A stretch of 64,000 nt of DNA from Streptomyces liliiviolaceus. Its GTDB lineage: Bacteria > Actinomycetota > Actinomycetes > Streptomycetales > Streptomycetaceae. The translations under genes were made by a program, and so were the position numbers. Shown here piece after piece: positions 53,700-63,268 of this stretch (the stretch's first letter is position 1; each line of letters starts with the position of its first letter). Location: contig NZ_JAGPYQ010000001.1 in the NCBI RefSeq assembly GCF_018070025.1, forward strand, positions 6,076,001-6,140,000. The letters run 5' to 3'. The notes below the pieces were generated by a model. That model did no database searches and was not told the origin of the DNA. It worked only from the letters and a program-made list of their open reading frames with translations.

Positions 53700-54692
53700 C
53701 TAACCAGTGGAACTGCGCGCCACCCGGCGCCCGGCCCGTGCAACGGAAACCTGCCGTGCCACGCGAGGCCCGAGCACGGACAGCACAAGCAGCACACCCG
53801 TGACGACGATCTGGGACTGCGCGGAGACGTCCTGAAGGCTCATCACGTTCTGCAGGGCACCGAGCAGGAAGACCCCGGCGATCGCCCCGCCCAGCGTCCC
53901 CTTGCCGCCGTCGAAGTCGATCCCGCCCAGCAGCACCGCCGCCACGACGGACAGTTCGAGCCCCGTGGCGTTGTCGTACCGCGCGCTCGCGTAGTGCAGC
54001 GCCCAGAAGATGCCGGTCAGCGAGGCCATCAGCCCGGTCACGGTGAACAGGATCAGCTTCTGCCGCTTGACGCGGATGCCGGCGAACCGCGCGGCCTCCT
54101 CGTTGGCGCCGACCGCGAACAGGGATCGCCCGAACGGGGTGGCGTGCAGCGTGACCACGGCGATCGCGAGCAGCACCAGGAAGGGGAGGAACGCGTACGG
54201 GATGAAGGTGTCCCCGAGGCGGCCGGCCGCGAAGTCCAGGTACTGGGAGGGGAAGTCGGTCACCGCGTCGGAGCCGAGCACGATCTGCGCGATGCCCCGG
54301 TAGGCGGCGAGCGTGCCGATGGTGACGGCGAGGGACGGCAGCCCCAGGCGGGTCACGAGCAGCCCGTTGATCAGCCCGCACACCACTCCGAGGAGCAGAC
54401 AGATCGGGATGATCGTCTCGATGGTCATGCCCTGGTTCCACAGGGCTCCCATCACGGCGCCGGACAGACCGGCCGTGGAGGCCACCGAGAGGTCGATCTC
54501 GCCGGACACCACGAGCATGGTCATCGGCAGGGCGATCAGCGCGATGGGCAGCGTGTTGCCGATGAGGAACGACAGGTTGAGCGCGTTGCCGAAGCCGTCC
54601 ACGGTGGTGAAGGAGAGCAGCAGGACGACGATCAGGAGGGCGCCGACGACCGTGTCCCAGCGGACGGCGCGCGTGAGAGCGGAGTCAGCCAT
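53700..54692 (-). CDS. rhaQ: Rhamnose ABC permease
   Basis: A 330-residue CUT2 (RbsC-like) permease with about 9-10 membrane helices and the signature segment VVSGEIDLSVASTAGLSG. It overlaps the upstream permease gene by eight bases. Together they form the importer channel. Assignment between the two permease names is conventional. Confidence 0.92.
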   Translation of the reverse strand: MADSALTRAVRWDTVVGALLIVVLLLSFTTVDGFGNALNLSFLIGNTLPIALIALPMTMLVVSGEIDLSVASTAGLSGAVMGALWNQGMTIETIIPICLLLGVVCGLINGLLVTRLGLPSLAVTIGTLAAYRGIAQIVLGSDAVTDFPSQYLDFAAGRLGDTFIPYAFLPFLVLLAIAVVTLHATPFGRSLFAVGANEEAARFAGIRVKRQKLILFTVTGLMASLTGIFWALHYASARYDNATGLELSVVAAVLLGGIDFDGGKGTLGGAIAGVFLLGALQNVMSLQDVSAQSQIVVTGVLLVLSVLGPRVARQVSVARAGRRVARSSTG

Positions 54693-55725
54693 GGCGGGCG
54701 TTCCTCTTCTTCAGTGCGGTCGCCACGCGCAGGGCGACGATCCGGTCGACCGCGATGGCGAGGATGAGCAGGATGCCGTTGATGGCGAGCACCCAGACGG
54801 AGCTGACTCCGAGGGCGGGCAGCACGCTGTTGATGGAGGTGAGGAGCAGGGCGCCGAGGGCCGCTCCGTAGACGCTGCCGGAGCCGCCGGTGAAGACGAC
54901 GCCACCGACCACGACGGCGCTGACGACGGTGAGTTCGTAGCCGTTGCCGGTGCCGGAGTCGACGTTGCCGAACCGGGCGAGGTACAGGGCGCCGGCGAGG
55001 CCCGCGAGGGCTCCGCAGAAGGTGTACGCGGCGAGGATCCGCTTGCGTACGGGGATGCCGGCGAGGCGGGCGGCCTCCGGGTTGGAGCCGAGCGCGTACA
55101 GCTCGCGGCCGCTGCCGAAGTGCTTCAAGTAGTACGCGGTGGCGACCAGGACCGCCAGCGCGATCAGCGCCAGGTACGGCACGGCGGAGATGCCGCCGGA
55201 GCCGAAGTCGATGAAGCCGTCGGGCAGGCCGGCCGCGGTGATCTGCCGGGAGCCGACCCAGATGGAGTCGATGCCGCGGATGATGTAGAGCGTGCCGAGG
55301 GTGACGACGAGCGCGGGCACCTGGCCGAGGCTGACGAGCAGGCCGTTGACCAGACCGCAGCCGACGCCGAGGAGGACCGCGAGGACCACCGCGACGACGG
55401 AGTTGCCGCCGCCCTCCAGGTAGGTGCCGGCGGCGAAGGCGCTGATGCCGAGCGTCGAACCGACGGAGAGGTCGACGTTGCGGGTGATGACGACCAGCGA
55501 CTGGCCGGTGGCGACCAGCACGAGGATGGTCGCGTTGAGCAGGAGGTCCTTGATGCCCTGCTCGGACAGGAAGTCGCTGTTGCCGATCTGGGTGATGACG
55601 ATCATCACGAGGAAGACCAGCAGGATGGCGAGTTCGCGCATCTTGAAGACGCGGTCCACCAGCCGGGTGCCGCTGGACTTGGGCACCTCGGCGGCGGGGG
55701 CGGGGTTGGGAGCGGTGACCGTCAC
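54685..55725 (-). CDS. rhaP: Rhamnose ABC permease
   Basis: A 346-residue RbsC-like permease with the family motif [19 protein letters not shown] and [18 protein letters not shown] near the C-terminus. The GTG start overlaps the ATPase stop codon (GTGA), indicating translational coupling. A longer open frame upstream on this strand is antisense-free but out of frame with the ATPase and not coding. Confidence 0.92.
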   Translation of the reverse strand: MTVTAPNPAPAAEVPKSSGTRLVDRVFKMRELAILLVFLVMIVITQIGNSDFLSEQGIKDLLLNATILVLVATGQSLVVITRNVDLSVGSTLGISAFAAGTYLEGGGNSVVAVVLAVLLGVGCGLVNGLLVSLGQVPALVVTLGTLYIIRGIDSIWVGSRQITAAGLPDGFIDFGSGGISAVPYLALIALAVLVATAYYLKHFGSGRELYALGSNPEAARLAGIPVRKRILAAYTFCGALAGLAGALYLARFGNVDSGTGNGYELTVVSAVVVGGVVFTGGSGSVYGAALGALLLTSINSVLPALGVSSVWVLAINGILLILAIAVDRIVALRVATALKKRNARHG

Positions 55726-57239
55726 GCGGCTGCCCTCCCGGTGGCTGCGGCCATCACGGTTTCCTCGGTGGCGTCGGTACGTGCGATCTCGGCGGTGAGC
55801 CGGCCCTCGTGCATGACGAGGACCCGGTCGGCCATGCCGAGGATCTCGGGCAGATCGGAGGAGATCATCAGGACGGCGACCCCGTCTGCGGCCAGTTGGC
55901 TGAGCAGCCGGTGCACCTCGGCCTTCGTACCGACGTCGATGCCTCGGGTCGGCTCGTCGACGATCAGCACCTTGGGGCCGGTGGCGAGCCACTTGGCGAG
56001 GACGACCTTCTGCTGGTTGCCGCCGGACAGGGTGTTGACGGTGTCGGCGATGCGGGCGTACTTGACCTGGAGCTTGACGGCCCAGTCGAGGGAGCGGCTG
56101 CGCTCGGCGCCGCGGTCCATCAGACCCGCCTTGACGGTCTTGCGGAGTCCGGTGAGGCCGATGTTGCGCTCGATGGACATGTCCATCACCAGGCCCTGGG
56201 CGCGGCGGTCCTCGGGGACGAGGGCGAGACCCGCGGCCATGGCCGTGGAGGGCGCGCCGTTCGTCAGCCTCTTCCCGTCGAGCTCGACCTCTCCGGCGTC
56301 CCAGCGGTCGACACCGAAGACGGCCCGGGCGACCTCCGTGCGTCCGGCGCCGACGAGTCCGGCGAGGCCGACGATCTCGCCGCGGCGGACGTCGAAAGAG
56401 ACGTCGGTGAAGACACCCTCGCGGGTCAGGCGCCGCACGCTGAGCGCGATCTCGCCCGCCCGGACGTCCTGCTTGGGGTAGAGCTCGTCGAGGTCGCGGC
56501 CGACCATACGGCGGACGAGGTCCTCCTCGGTCATGCCGTCGAGCGGTTCGCTGGAGATCAGGGCACCGTCGCGCAGGGTCGTGACCCGCTTGCAGATCTG
56601 GAAGATCTCTTCCAGGCGGTGCGAGATGAACAGCACGGCCGAGCCCTGCTCCCGCAGTGCGCGGACCACTCCGAAGAGGCGGGCCACCTCGCTGCCGGTG
56701 AGGGCGGCGGTCGGCTCGTCCATGATCAGGACGCGGGCGTCGAAGGAGAGTGCCTTGGCGATCTCGACGATCTGCTGGTCGGCGATGGACAGGCCGCGCG
56801 CCGGGCGGTCGGGGTCGAGTTCGACGCCGAGCCGCTGCATGAGGGCCAGGGTCGCGGCGTGCGTGGCCTTGTGGTCGATCCGGCCCAGGGCCCGCCGGGG
56901 CTGGCGCCCCATGAAGATGTTCTCGGCGATCGAGAGGTCGGGGAAGAGAGTCGGCTCCTGGTAGATCACCGCGATACCCGCGTCGCGGGCGTCGGCGGGA
57001 CCGTGGAAGAGGGTGGGCTCGCCGTCCAGGAGCACCTGACCGGCGTCCGGTCGGTGCACGCCGGCGAGCGTCTTGATGAGGGTCGACTTGCCCGCGCCGT
57101 TCTCTCCGGCGAGTGCGTGCACTTCGCCGGGGAAGAGTTCCAGGGACACGTCCCGCAGGGCGCGTACGGCGCCGAAGGACTTCGAGATGTCCTTGAGTGC
57201 CAGCACGGGGGCCGGATCCGCGTCGGACCGGTGGGTCAT
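55722..57239 (-). CDS. rhaT: Rhamnose ABC importer ATPase with two nucleotide-binding domains
   Basis: A 505-residue RbsA-type dual ATPase. The first domain has Walker [11 protein letters not shown], a signature LSIADQQ and Walker [13 protein letters not shown]. The second has a degenerate P-loop [10 protein letters not shown], as in the family, a signature LSGGNQQK and [12 protein letters not shown]. First gene of the minus-strand rhamnose arm, starting just below an operator-like palindrome. RhaT here means the ABC component, not the E. coli symporter of the same name. Confidence 0.95.
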   Translation of the reverse strand: MTHRSDADPAPVLALKDISKSFGAVRALRDVSLELFPGEVHALAGENGAGKSTLIKTLAGVHRPDAGQVLLDGEPTLFHGPADARDAGIAVIYQEPTLFPDLSIAENIFMGRQPRRALGRIDHKATHAATLALMQRLGVELDPDRPARGLSIADQQIVEIAKALSFDARVLIMDEPTAALTGSEVARLFGVVRALREQGSAVLFISHRLEEIFQICKRVTTLRDGALISSEPLDGMTEEDLVRRMVGRDLDELYPKQDVRAGEIALSVRRLTREGVFTDVSFDVRRGEIVGLAGLVGAGRTEVARAVFGVDRWDAGEVELDGKRLTNGAPSTAMAAGLALVPEDRRAQGLVMDMSIERNIGLTGLRKTVKAGLMDRGAERSRSLDWAVKLQVKYARIADTVNTLSGGNQQKVVLAKWLATGPKVLIVDEPTRGIDVGTKAEVHRLLSQLAADGVAVLMISSDLPEILGMADRVLVMHEGRLTAEIARTDATEETVMAAATGRAAA

Positions 57240-57282
57240 GAGGGCTCCTCAACGACGCGGGCGATGCGGCCTCACGACGTCG

Positions 57283-57294
57283 TGAAAGGTTTCA
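57283..57294. promoter_or_regulatory. LacI-type operator, uptake arm
   Basis: TGAAAGGTTTCA, a perfect LacI-family palindrome 43 bases upstream of the ATPase start. On the minus strand it follows a plausible promoter: TTGACG, 17 bp, then CTAACG, read from about 57337 downward. Confidence 0.7.
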
Positions 57295-57410
57295 ACTAGG
57301 TTGCCGGGACGTTAGACATGTAGCCCAGGTCACGTCAATGGGTACAGGCCGAAATTTTCGATAGCCAAAGGTCACAACCGAGTCACGGCAAGGCGTGCGT
57401 GCCGGAGGGG

Positions 57411-57490
57411 TTGACAGCCCTTCGGGGGGCTCATAACTTCTGCCTTCTGAATCGTTTCAGAGCCACGGTGTTTCAGAAGTGGTTTCAGAA
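57411..57490 (+). promoter_or_regulatory. Promoter, LacI-type operator and TTTCAGA repeats, catabolic arm
   Basis: TTGACA (57411-57416) and TAACTT (57434-57439) at 17-bp spacing are followed at once by the palindrome TGAATCGTTTCA (57448-57459). Three direct repeats of TTTCAGA start at 57455, 57471 and 57484. The operator sits at the expected transcription start, a position suited to repression. This region and the site above occupy the divergent gap 57240-57535. Confidence 0.75.
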
Positions 57491-57535
57491 GCAGTTCGGA
57501 CCCGATGCCACAACGGAAGTCACAGGAGCCCCGAA

Positions 57536-58696
57536 GTGACCGAGCTCGCCGCGGTGAAGGCCGCCCTCAAGACCCAGGCAGTAGAGACGCCGTCGTGGGC
57601 GTACGGGAACTCGGGAACCCGCTTCAAGGTGTTCGCGCAGCCAGGGGTCCCCCGCAATCCTTTCGAAAAGCTCGACGACGCGGCGAAGGTGCACGAGTTC
57701 ACGGGGGTCGCGCCCACCGTGGCGATGCACATCCCCTGGGACCGGGTCGAGGACTACGCGGCGCTGGCGAAGCACGCCGAGGAACGCGGTGTGACCCTCG
57801 GCGCGATCAACTCCAACACCTTCCAGGACGACGACTACAAGCTCGGCAGTGTCTGCCACCCGGACGCCGCGGTGCGCAGCAAGGCCGTCGACCATCTGTA
57901 CGAGTGCATCGACATCATGGACGCCACGGGGTCGAAGGACCTGAAGCTGTGGTTCGCGGACGGTACGAACTATCCCGGCCAGGACGACCTCCGGGAGCGC
58001 CAGGACCGGCTCGCCGAGGCCCTTGCAAAGGTGTACGAGCGTCTCGGCGACGACCAGCGGATGCTGCTGGAGTACAAGTTCTTCGAGCCGGCGTTCTACG
58101 CGACCGATGTGCCGGACTGGGGCACGGCGTACGCCCACTGCCTGAAGCTCGGCCCCAAGGCGCAGGTCGTCGTCGACACGGGCCATCACGCGCCGGGCAC
58201 CAACATCGAGTTCATCGTCGCCACGCTGCTGCGGGAGGGGAAGCTCGGGGCGTTCGACTTCAACTCGCGGTTCTACGCGGACGACGACCTGATGGTCGGT
58301 GCGGCCGACCCCTTCCAGCTGTTCCGGATCATGTACGAGGTCATCCGGGGCGGCGGGTTCACGGCGGACGTGGCGTTCATGCTCGACCAGTGCCACAACA
58401 TCGAGGCGAAGATCCCGGCGATCATCCGGTCCGTGATGAACGTGCAGGAGGCGACCGCGAAGGCGCTGCTCGTCGACCGGGACGCGCTTGCCGCGGCGCA
58501 GCGGGCGGGGGACGTGCTGGCGTCCAACGCCGTGCTGATGGATGCGTACAACACGGATGTGCGGCCGTTGGTGGCGGAGGTTCGTGAGGAGCTCGGGTTG
58601 GATGCGGATCCGATCGCCGCGTATTCCCGGTCCGGGTGGGGGGAGAAGATCGCTGCTGAGCGGGTTGGTGGGGAGCAGGCGGGTTGGGGGGCCTGA
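57536..58696 (+). CDS. rhaI: L-rhamnose isomerase
   Basis: A 386-residue TIM-barrel isomerase converting L-rhamnose to L-rhamnulose. It is of the RhaI type found in Pseudomonas stutzeri, rhizobia and actinomycetes rather than the E. coli RhaA type. Metal- and substrate-site segments are AMHIPWDRVEDY, LWFADGTNYPGQDD, LEYKFFEPAFY, VDTGHHAPGTNIE and FDFNSRFYADDDL. GTG start with AGGAG upstream. First gene of the plus-strand arm. Confidence 0.95.
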   Translation: MTELAAVKAALKTQAVETPSWAYGNSGTRFKVFAQPGVPRNPFEKLDDAAKVHEFTGVAPTVAMHIPWDRVEDYAALAKHAEERGVTLGAINSNTFQDDDYKLGSVCHPDAAVRSKAVDHLYECIDIMDATGSKDLKLWFADGTNYPGQDDLRERQDRLAEALAKVYERLGDDQRMLLEYKFFEPAFYATDVPDWGTAYAHCLKLGPKAQVVVDTGHHAPGTNIEFIVATLLREGKLGAFDFNSRFYADDDLMVGAADPFQLFRIMYEVIRGGGFTADVAFMLDQCHNIEAKIPAIIRSVMNVQEATAKALLVDRDALAAAQRAGDVLASNAVLMDAYNTDVRPLVAEVREELGLDADPIAAYSRSGWGEKIAAERVGGEQAGWGA

Positions 58697-58767
58697 CCCC
58701 GGCTTCCCTCGGCCTTGGCGGTCCGCTCGCCGTGGGGTCGGGGGCCTGTGGCCGACTGCGGGTCGTG

Positions 58768-58806
58768 TGTGGCTGGTCGCGCAGTTCCCCGCGCCCCTGA
58801 CGGGGC
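58768..58806. repeat. Dispersed palindromic intergenic repeat
   Basis: GTGGCTGGTCGCGCAGTTCC and the rest of the core plus the CCCCTGACGGGGC hairpin, between rhaI and the aldolase gene. Confidence 0.8.
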
Positions 58807-58839
58807 TTTCTCCTCTCTCTTCTTTTAAGGAACCGGAAC

Positions 58840-60891
58840 ATGGCAAACCAATCCCGTCCCCATCCTGAGGCCGCTGCTCTGCTCGGGCGGTCCAATCGGC
58901 TCGGGGCCGATCCTCGTAATACCAACTACGCGGGTGGGAACACGTCCGCGAAGGGGACCGAGACCGATCCCGTGACCGGCGGGGACGTCGAGTTGATGTG
59001 GGTGAAGGGGTCCGGGGGCGACCTGGGCACCCTGACCGAGGGCGGGCTCGCCGTGTTGCGGCTCGACCGGCTGCTCGCGCTGAAGGACGTGTACCCGGGC
59101 GTCGAGCGCGAGGACGAGATGGTCGCCGCCTTCGACTACTGCCTCCATGGGAAGGGCGGGGCCGCGCCTTCGATCGACACCGCGATGCATGGACTCGTGG
59201 ACGCGGCGCACGTCGATCATCTGCATCCCGACTCCGGGATCGCCCTCGCCTGCGCCGCCGACGGGGAGAAGCTGACCGCCGAGTGTTTCGGGGACAGCGT
59301 CGTCTGGGTGCCGTGGCGGCGGCCCGGTTTCCAGCTCGGGCTGGACATCGCCGCCGTCAAGGAGGCCAACCCTCAGGCGATCGGCTGTGTCCTCGGCGGG
59401 CACGGCATCACCGCCTGGGGCGAGACCGCCGAGGAGTGCGAGCGCAACTCGCTGCACATCATCCGTACCGCCGAGGAGTTCCTCGTCGAGCGCGGGAAGG
59501 CCGAGCCCTTCGGTCCGGCGCTCGACGGGTACGCCGCACTCGGTGACGCCGAGCGGCGCGAGCGGGCCGCGGCCCTCGCGCCCGTCATCCGGTCGCTGGC
59601 CTCCAAGGACCGGCCCCAGGTCGGCCACTTCACCGACTCCGAGGTCGTCCTCGACTTCCTGGCGAGCACCGAGCACCCGCGCCTCGCCGCCCTCGGCACC
59701 TCCTGCCCGGACCACTTCCTGCGTACGAAGGTCAGGCCGCTCGTCCTCGACCTGCCGCCGACCGCCGGACTCGACGAGGCGATCGCGCGGCTGAAGGAGC
59801 TGCACACCGAGTACCGCGCCGAGTACGCCGCCTACTACCAGCGGCACGCCGACGCCGACTCCCCCGCCATGCGCGGCGCGGACCCGGCGATCGTGCTCGT
59901 CCCCGGGATCGGCATGTTCTCCTTCGGCAAGGACAAGCAGACCGCGCGGGTGGCAGGCGAGTTCTACGTCAACGCGATCAACGTGATGCGCGGCGCCGAG
60001 GCCGTCTCGACCTACGCGCCGATCGAGGAGTCCGAGAAGTTCCGCATCGAGTACTGGGCCCTGGAGGAGGCCAAGCTCCAGCGGATGCCGAAGGCCAAGC
60101 CCCTCGCCACCCGGGTCGCGCTCGTCACCGGCGCCGGCAGCGGGATCGGCAAGGCCATCGCCGAGCGGCTCGTCGCCGAGGGCGCCTGCGTCGTGATCGC
60201 GGACCTGAACGCGGAGAACGCGGCCGAGGTCGCCACCGCGCTCGGCGGCCCCGACAAGGCGGTCGCCGTCGCCGTGGACGTGACCTCCGAGGAGCAGATC
60301 ACCGAGGCCTTCAAGGCCGCGGTCCTCGCCTTCGGCGGTGTCGACCTGGTCGTGAACAACGCCGGCATCTCCATCTCCAAGCCGCTCCTCGACACCACGG
60401 CCAAGGACTGGGACCTGCAGCACGACATCATGGCCCGCGGCTCCTTCCTCGTCTCGCGCGAGGCGGCCCGGGTGATGATCGCGCAGGAGCTGGGCGGCGA
60501 CGTCATCTACATCGCCTCCAAGAACGCCGTCTTCGCGGGCCCGAACAACATCGCCTACTCGGCCACCAAGGCCGACCAGGCCCATCAGGTCAGGCTCCTC
60601 GCCGCCGAGCTGGGCGAGCACGGTATCCGCGTCAACGGCGTCAACCCCGACGGCGTCGTCCGCGGCTCCGGGATCTTCGCCGGCGGCTGGGGCGCCCAGC
60701 GCGCCGCCACCTACGGCATCGAGGAGGAGAAGCTCGGCGAGTTCTACGCCCAGCGGACCATCCTCAAGCGCGAGGTCCTGCCCGAGCACGTCGCGAACGC
60801 CGTCTTCGCCCTCACCGGCGGCGACCTCACGCACACCACCGGACTGCACGTCCCGGTCGACGCCGGCGTCGCCGCCGCGTTCCTCCGATGA
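58840..60891 (+). CDS. rhaE: Bifunctional rhamnulose-1-phosphate aldolase/lactaldehyde dehydrogenase
   Basis: A 683-residue fusion. The N-terminal ~400 residues are a class II aldolase-type domain (NYAGGNTSAKG, then the metal histidines in AAHVDHLHPDS and GGHGITAWG). The C-terminal part (about 420-683) is an SDR with TGAGSGIGKAIAERL, NNAGIS and the YSATKADQ active site. This known fusion splits L-rhamnulose-1-phosphate to DHAP and L-lactaldehyde and oxidises the aldehyde to L-lactate. AAGGAAC precedes the ATG. Its stop overlaps the kinase start (ATGA). Confidence 0.95.
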   Translation: MANQSRPHPEAAALLGRSNRLGADPRNTNYAGGNTSAKGTETDPVTGGDVELMWVKGSGGDLGTLTEGGLAVLRLDRLLALKDVYPGVEREDEMVAAFDYCLHGKGGAAPSIDTAMHGLVDAAHVDHLHPDSGIALACAADGEKLTAECFGDSVVWVPWRRPGFQLGLDIAAVKEANPQAIGCVLGGHGITAWGETAEECERNSLHIIRTAEEFLVERGKAEPFGPALDGYAALGDAERRERAAALAPVIRSLASKDRPQVGHFTDSEVVLDFLASTEHPRLAALGTSCPDHFLRTKVRPLVLDLPPTAGLDEAIARLKELHTEYRAEYAAYYQRHADADSPAMRGADPAIVLVPGIGMFSFGKDKQTARVAGEFYVNAINVMRGAEAVSTYAPIEESEKFRIEYWALEEAKLQRMPKAKPLATRVALVTGAGSGIGKAIAERLVAEGACVVIADLNAENAAEVATALGGPDKAVAVAVDVTSEEQITEAFKAAVLAFGGVDLVVNNAGISISKPLLDTTAKDWDLQHDIMARGSFLVSREAARVMIAQELGGDVIYIASKNAVFAGPNNIAYSATKADQAHQVRLLAAELGEHGIRVNGVNPDGVVRGSGIFAGGWGAQRAATYGIEEEKLGEFYAQRTILKREVLPEHVANAVFALTGGDLTHTTGLHVPVDAGVAAAFLR

Positions 60892-62351
60892 CGGACCTCG
60901 CCCGGGAATCGGCGGTGAAGTCGTACGCCGCGGTCGACCTCGGCGCGTCCAGCGGACGCGTCATGGTCGGCCGCGTCGGCCCCGACTCGCTGGAGCTGAC
61001 GGAGGCCCACCGCTTCCCGAACCGGCCGGTGCGCACCCCCGAGGGCCTGCGCTGGGACGTCCTGTCCCTGTACGCGGGGGTCCTGGACGGGCTGCGCGCG
61101 GCCGGGCAGGTCGACTCGGTCGGCATCGACAGCTGGGCCGTGGACTACGGCCTGCTCGACGCCGACGGGGCGCTGCTCGGCAACCCGGTGCACTACCGCG
61201 ACACCCGCACCCAGGGTGTCGCGGAGAAGGTGTGGGCCACCGTGCCCGCCCCCGAGCTGTACGCGGCCACCGGACTCCAGTACGCCCCCTTCAACACGCT
61301 GTACCAGCTGGTGGCGGCGGGCTCCTCCGCCCAACTGGCGCACGCCGAGCGTCTGTTGCTCATCCCGGACCTGCTGACGTACTGGCTGACGGGCGAGGCG
61401 GGCACCGAGCTGACCAACGCCTCCACCACCCAGCTGATCGACCCGCGCACGGGTGACTGGTCGTACGACGTCGCGGCGCGCCTCGGTGTCGACCTGGACC
61501 TCTTCGCGCCGCTGCGGCGGCCCGGGGACCCGGCCGGTCTGCTGCGGCCGGACGTGCTGGAGGAGACCGGGCTCACGGGTCCGGTCCCGGTGACGACCGT
61601 CGGTTCCCACGACACCGCCTCCGCGGTGGCCGCCGTCCCGGCGGTGGACGAGCGGTTCGCGTACATCTGCACCGGCACCTGGTCGCTGGTGGGCCTGGAG
61701 CTGGACGCACCCGTCCTCTCCGAGGCGAGCCGCACCGCGAACTTCACCAACGAACTGGGGCTGGACGGCACGGTCCGCTATCTGCGGAACATCATGGGGC
61801 TGTGGCTGCTCCAGGAGTGCCTGCGGGAGTGGGGCGACCCGGACCTGGGCGAACTGCTGGCCGCCGCGGCCGAGGTACCGGCGCTGCGGTCCGTCGTCGA
61901 CGCGGGCGACGCGGGATTCCTGGCCCCCGGCCGGATGCCGTCCCGGATCGCCGACGCCTGCCGGGAGTCGGGGCAGCCCGTGCCCGCGTCGCGTGCCGAG
62001 ACCACCCGGTGCATCCTCGACTCGCTCGCGCTCGCCCACCGCCGGGCGGTCCTCCAGGCGCAGGAACTGGCCGACCACCCGGTCGACGTCGTGCACATCG
62101 TCGGCGGCGGCGCCCGCAACGCCCTGCTGTGCCGCCTCACCGCCGACGCCTGCGGCCTCCCGGTCGTGGCGGGCCCCCCGGAGGCGGCGGCCCTGGGCAA
62201 CGTCCTGGTCCAGGCCCGGGCCCACGGCCAGGCCGGCGACCGCACGGAGATGCGCGCACTACTGGCCCGCACCCAGCCCTTGACCCGCTACGAGCCCCAG
62301 GGCACGACGGCGGCATGGCGGTCGGCCGAGGACCGCCTGAGCGGCCGATGA
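60888..62351 (+). CDS. rhaB: Rhamnulokinase
   Basis: A 487-residue FGGY-family kinase phosphorylating L-rhamnulose at O1. The ATPase motifs are AAVDLGASSGRVMVG at the N-terminus, GTWSLVGLEL in the middle and VHIVGGGARNALLCRLTAD in the C-terminal domain. The ATG overlaps the aldolase stop codon, so the two are coupled. It completes the isomerase-kinase-aldolase route. Confidence 0.95.
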   Translation: MTDLARESAVKSYAAVDLGASSGRVMVGRVGPDSLELTEAHRFPNRPVRTPEGLRWDVLSLYAGVLDGLRAAGQVDSVGIDSWAVDYGLLDADGALLGNPVHYRDTRTQGVAEKVWATVPAPELYAATGLQYAPFNTLYQLVAAGSSAQLAHAERLLLIPDLLTYWLTGEAGTELTNASTTQLIDPRTGDWSYDVAARLGVDLDLFAPLRRPGDPAGLLRPDVLEETGLTGPVPVTTVGSHDTASAVAAVPAVDERFAYICTGTWSLVGLELDAPVLSEASRTANFTNELGLDGTVRYLRNIMGLWLLQECLREWGDPDLGELLAAAAEVPALRSVVDAGDAGFLAPGRMPSRIADACRESGQPVPASRAETTRCILDSLALAHRRAVLQAQELADHPVDVVHIVGGGARNALLCRLTADACGLPVVAGPPEAAALGNVLVQARAHGQAGDRTEMRALLARTQPLTRYEPQGTTAAWRSAEDRLSGR

Positions 62352-62372
62352 CAGGCAATCAGCTCCTGCACA

Positions 62373-62414
62373 GGCGCCCCGAAAGGGGCGCGGGGAACTG
62401 CGCGGCCGGCCACG
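62373..62414. repeat. Dispersed palindromic intergenic repeat
   Basis: GGCGCCCC/GGGGCGC hairpin, core GGGGCGCGGGGAACTGCGCG and GCCGGCCACGG tail, between the rhamnulokinase and lutA genes. Confidence 0.8.
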
Positions 62415-62515
62415 GCGAACCCGCACCCGAAAACCACGGCCGGCGCACCTCATTACGGCAAAGCCAAGCGCCGCGTAACGTGCATCCATCCGACGTACAA
62501 CCCCAAGGAGCCGCG

Positions 62516-63268
62516 ATGCGTGTCGCCCTGTTCCTGACCTGTGTCAACGACACGCTCTATCCGGACACGGGCCGAGCCGTCGTGAAGCTGCTGACCAGGC
62601 TGGGCGTCGACGTCGACTTCCCGATGGCGCAGACCTGCTGCGGGCAGGCGCACTACAACACCGGATACCGCCACGAGGCCGAACCCCTGGCCCGGCACTT
62701 CTCCGATGTGTTCGGCGAGTACGACGCGATCGTGACCCCTTCCGGTTCGTGCGGCGCGATGGTCCGCGAGCTGTACCCCCGCATGGGCGAACGGGCCCGC
62801 GCGGAGGGCCGCGGCGACGGCCTCGCCACCACCCTCGCGCCGGTCGTACCGAAGACGTACGAGCTGACCGAGTTCCTGGTGGACGTGCTCAAGGTGACCG
62901 ACGTGGGCGCGTACTACCCGCACACCGTCACCTACCACCCCACCTGCCACGGCCTGCGCAGTCTCGGCCTGGGCGACCGGCCCCGCCGACTGCTCCGGTC
63001 CGTCAAGGGACTTGAGCTCAAGGAGCTGCCGGGCGCCGACGAGTGCTGCGGCTTCGGCGGCACCTTCGCCCTGAAGAACTCCGATGTCTCGGCGGCGATG
63101 GGCGCGGACAAGGTCCGCAACGCGGAGTCGACGGGCGCCGACGTACTGTGCGCCGCCGACAACTCCTGTCTCATGCACATCGGTGGCACCATGACCCGGC
63201 TCAGGACGGGCATGCGCCCGGTACACATCGCGGAGATCCTCGCGAGCACGGAGGAGGAGCGGGCATGA
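62516..63268 (+). CDS. lutA: LutA-like iron-sulfur lactate oxidation subunit
   Basis: A 250-residue protein with two CCG domains (AQTCCGQAHYN, and the distal GADECCGFGGTF), as in LutA/LldE, which binds iron-sulfur or haterodisulfide-reductase-like clusters. Part of the LutABC L-lactate dehydrogenase complex. AAGGAG precedes the ATG. Location directly after the rhamnose genes fits oxidation of the lactate produced by the aldolase/dehydrogenase. The stop overlaps lutB (ATGA). Confidence 0.94.
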   Translation: MRVALFLTCVNDTLYPDTGRAVVKLLTRLGVDVDFPMAQTCCGQAHYNTGYRHEAEPLARHFSDVFGEYDAIVTPSGSCGAMVRELYPRMGERARAEGRGDGLATTLAPVVPKTYELTEFLVDVLKVTDVGAYYPHTVTYHPTCHGLRSLGLGDRPRRLLRSVKGLELKELPGADECCGFGGTFALKNSDVSAAMGADKVRNAESTGADVLCAADNSCLMHIGGTMTRLRTGMRPVHIAEILASTEEERA

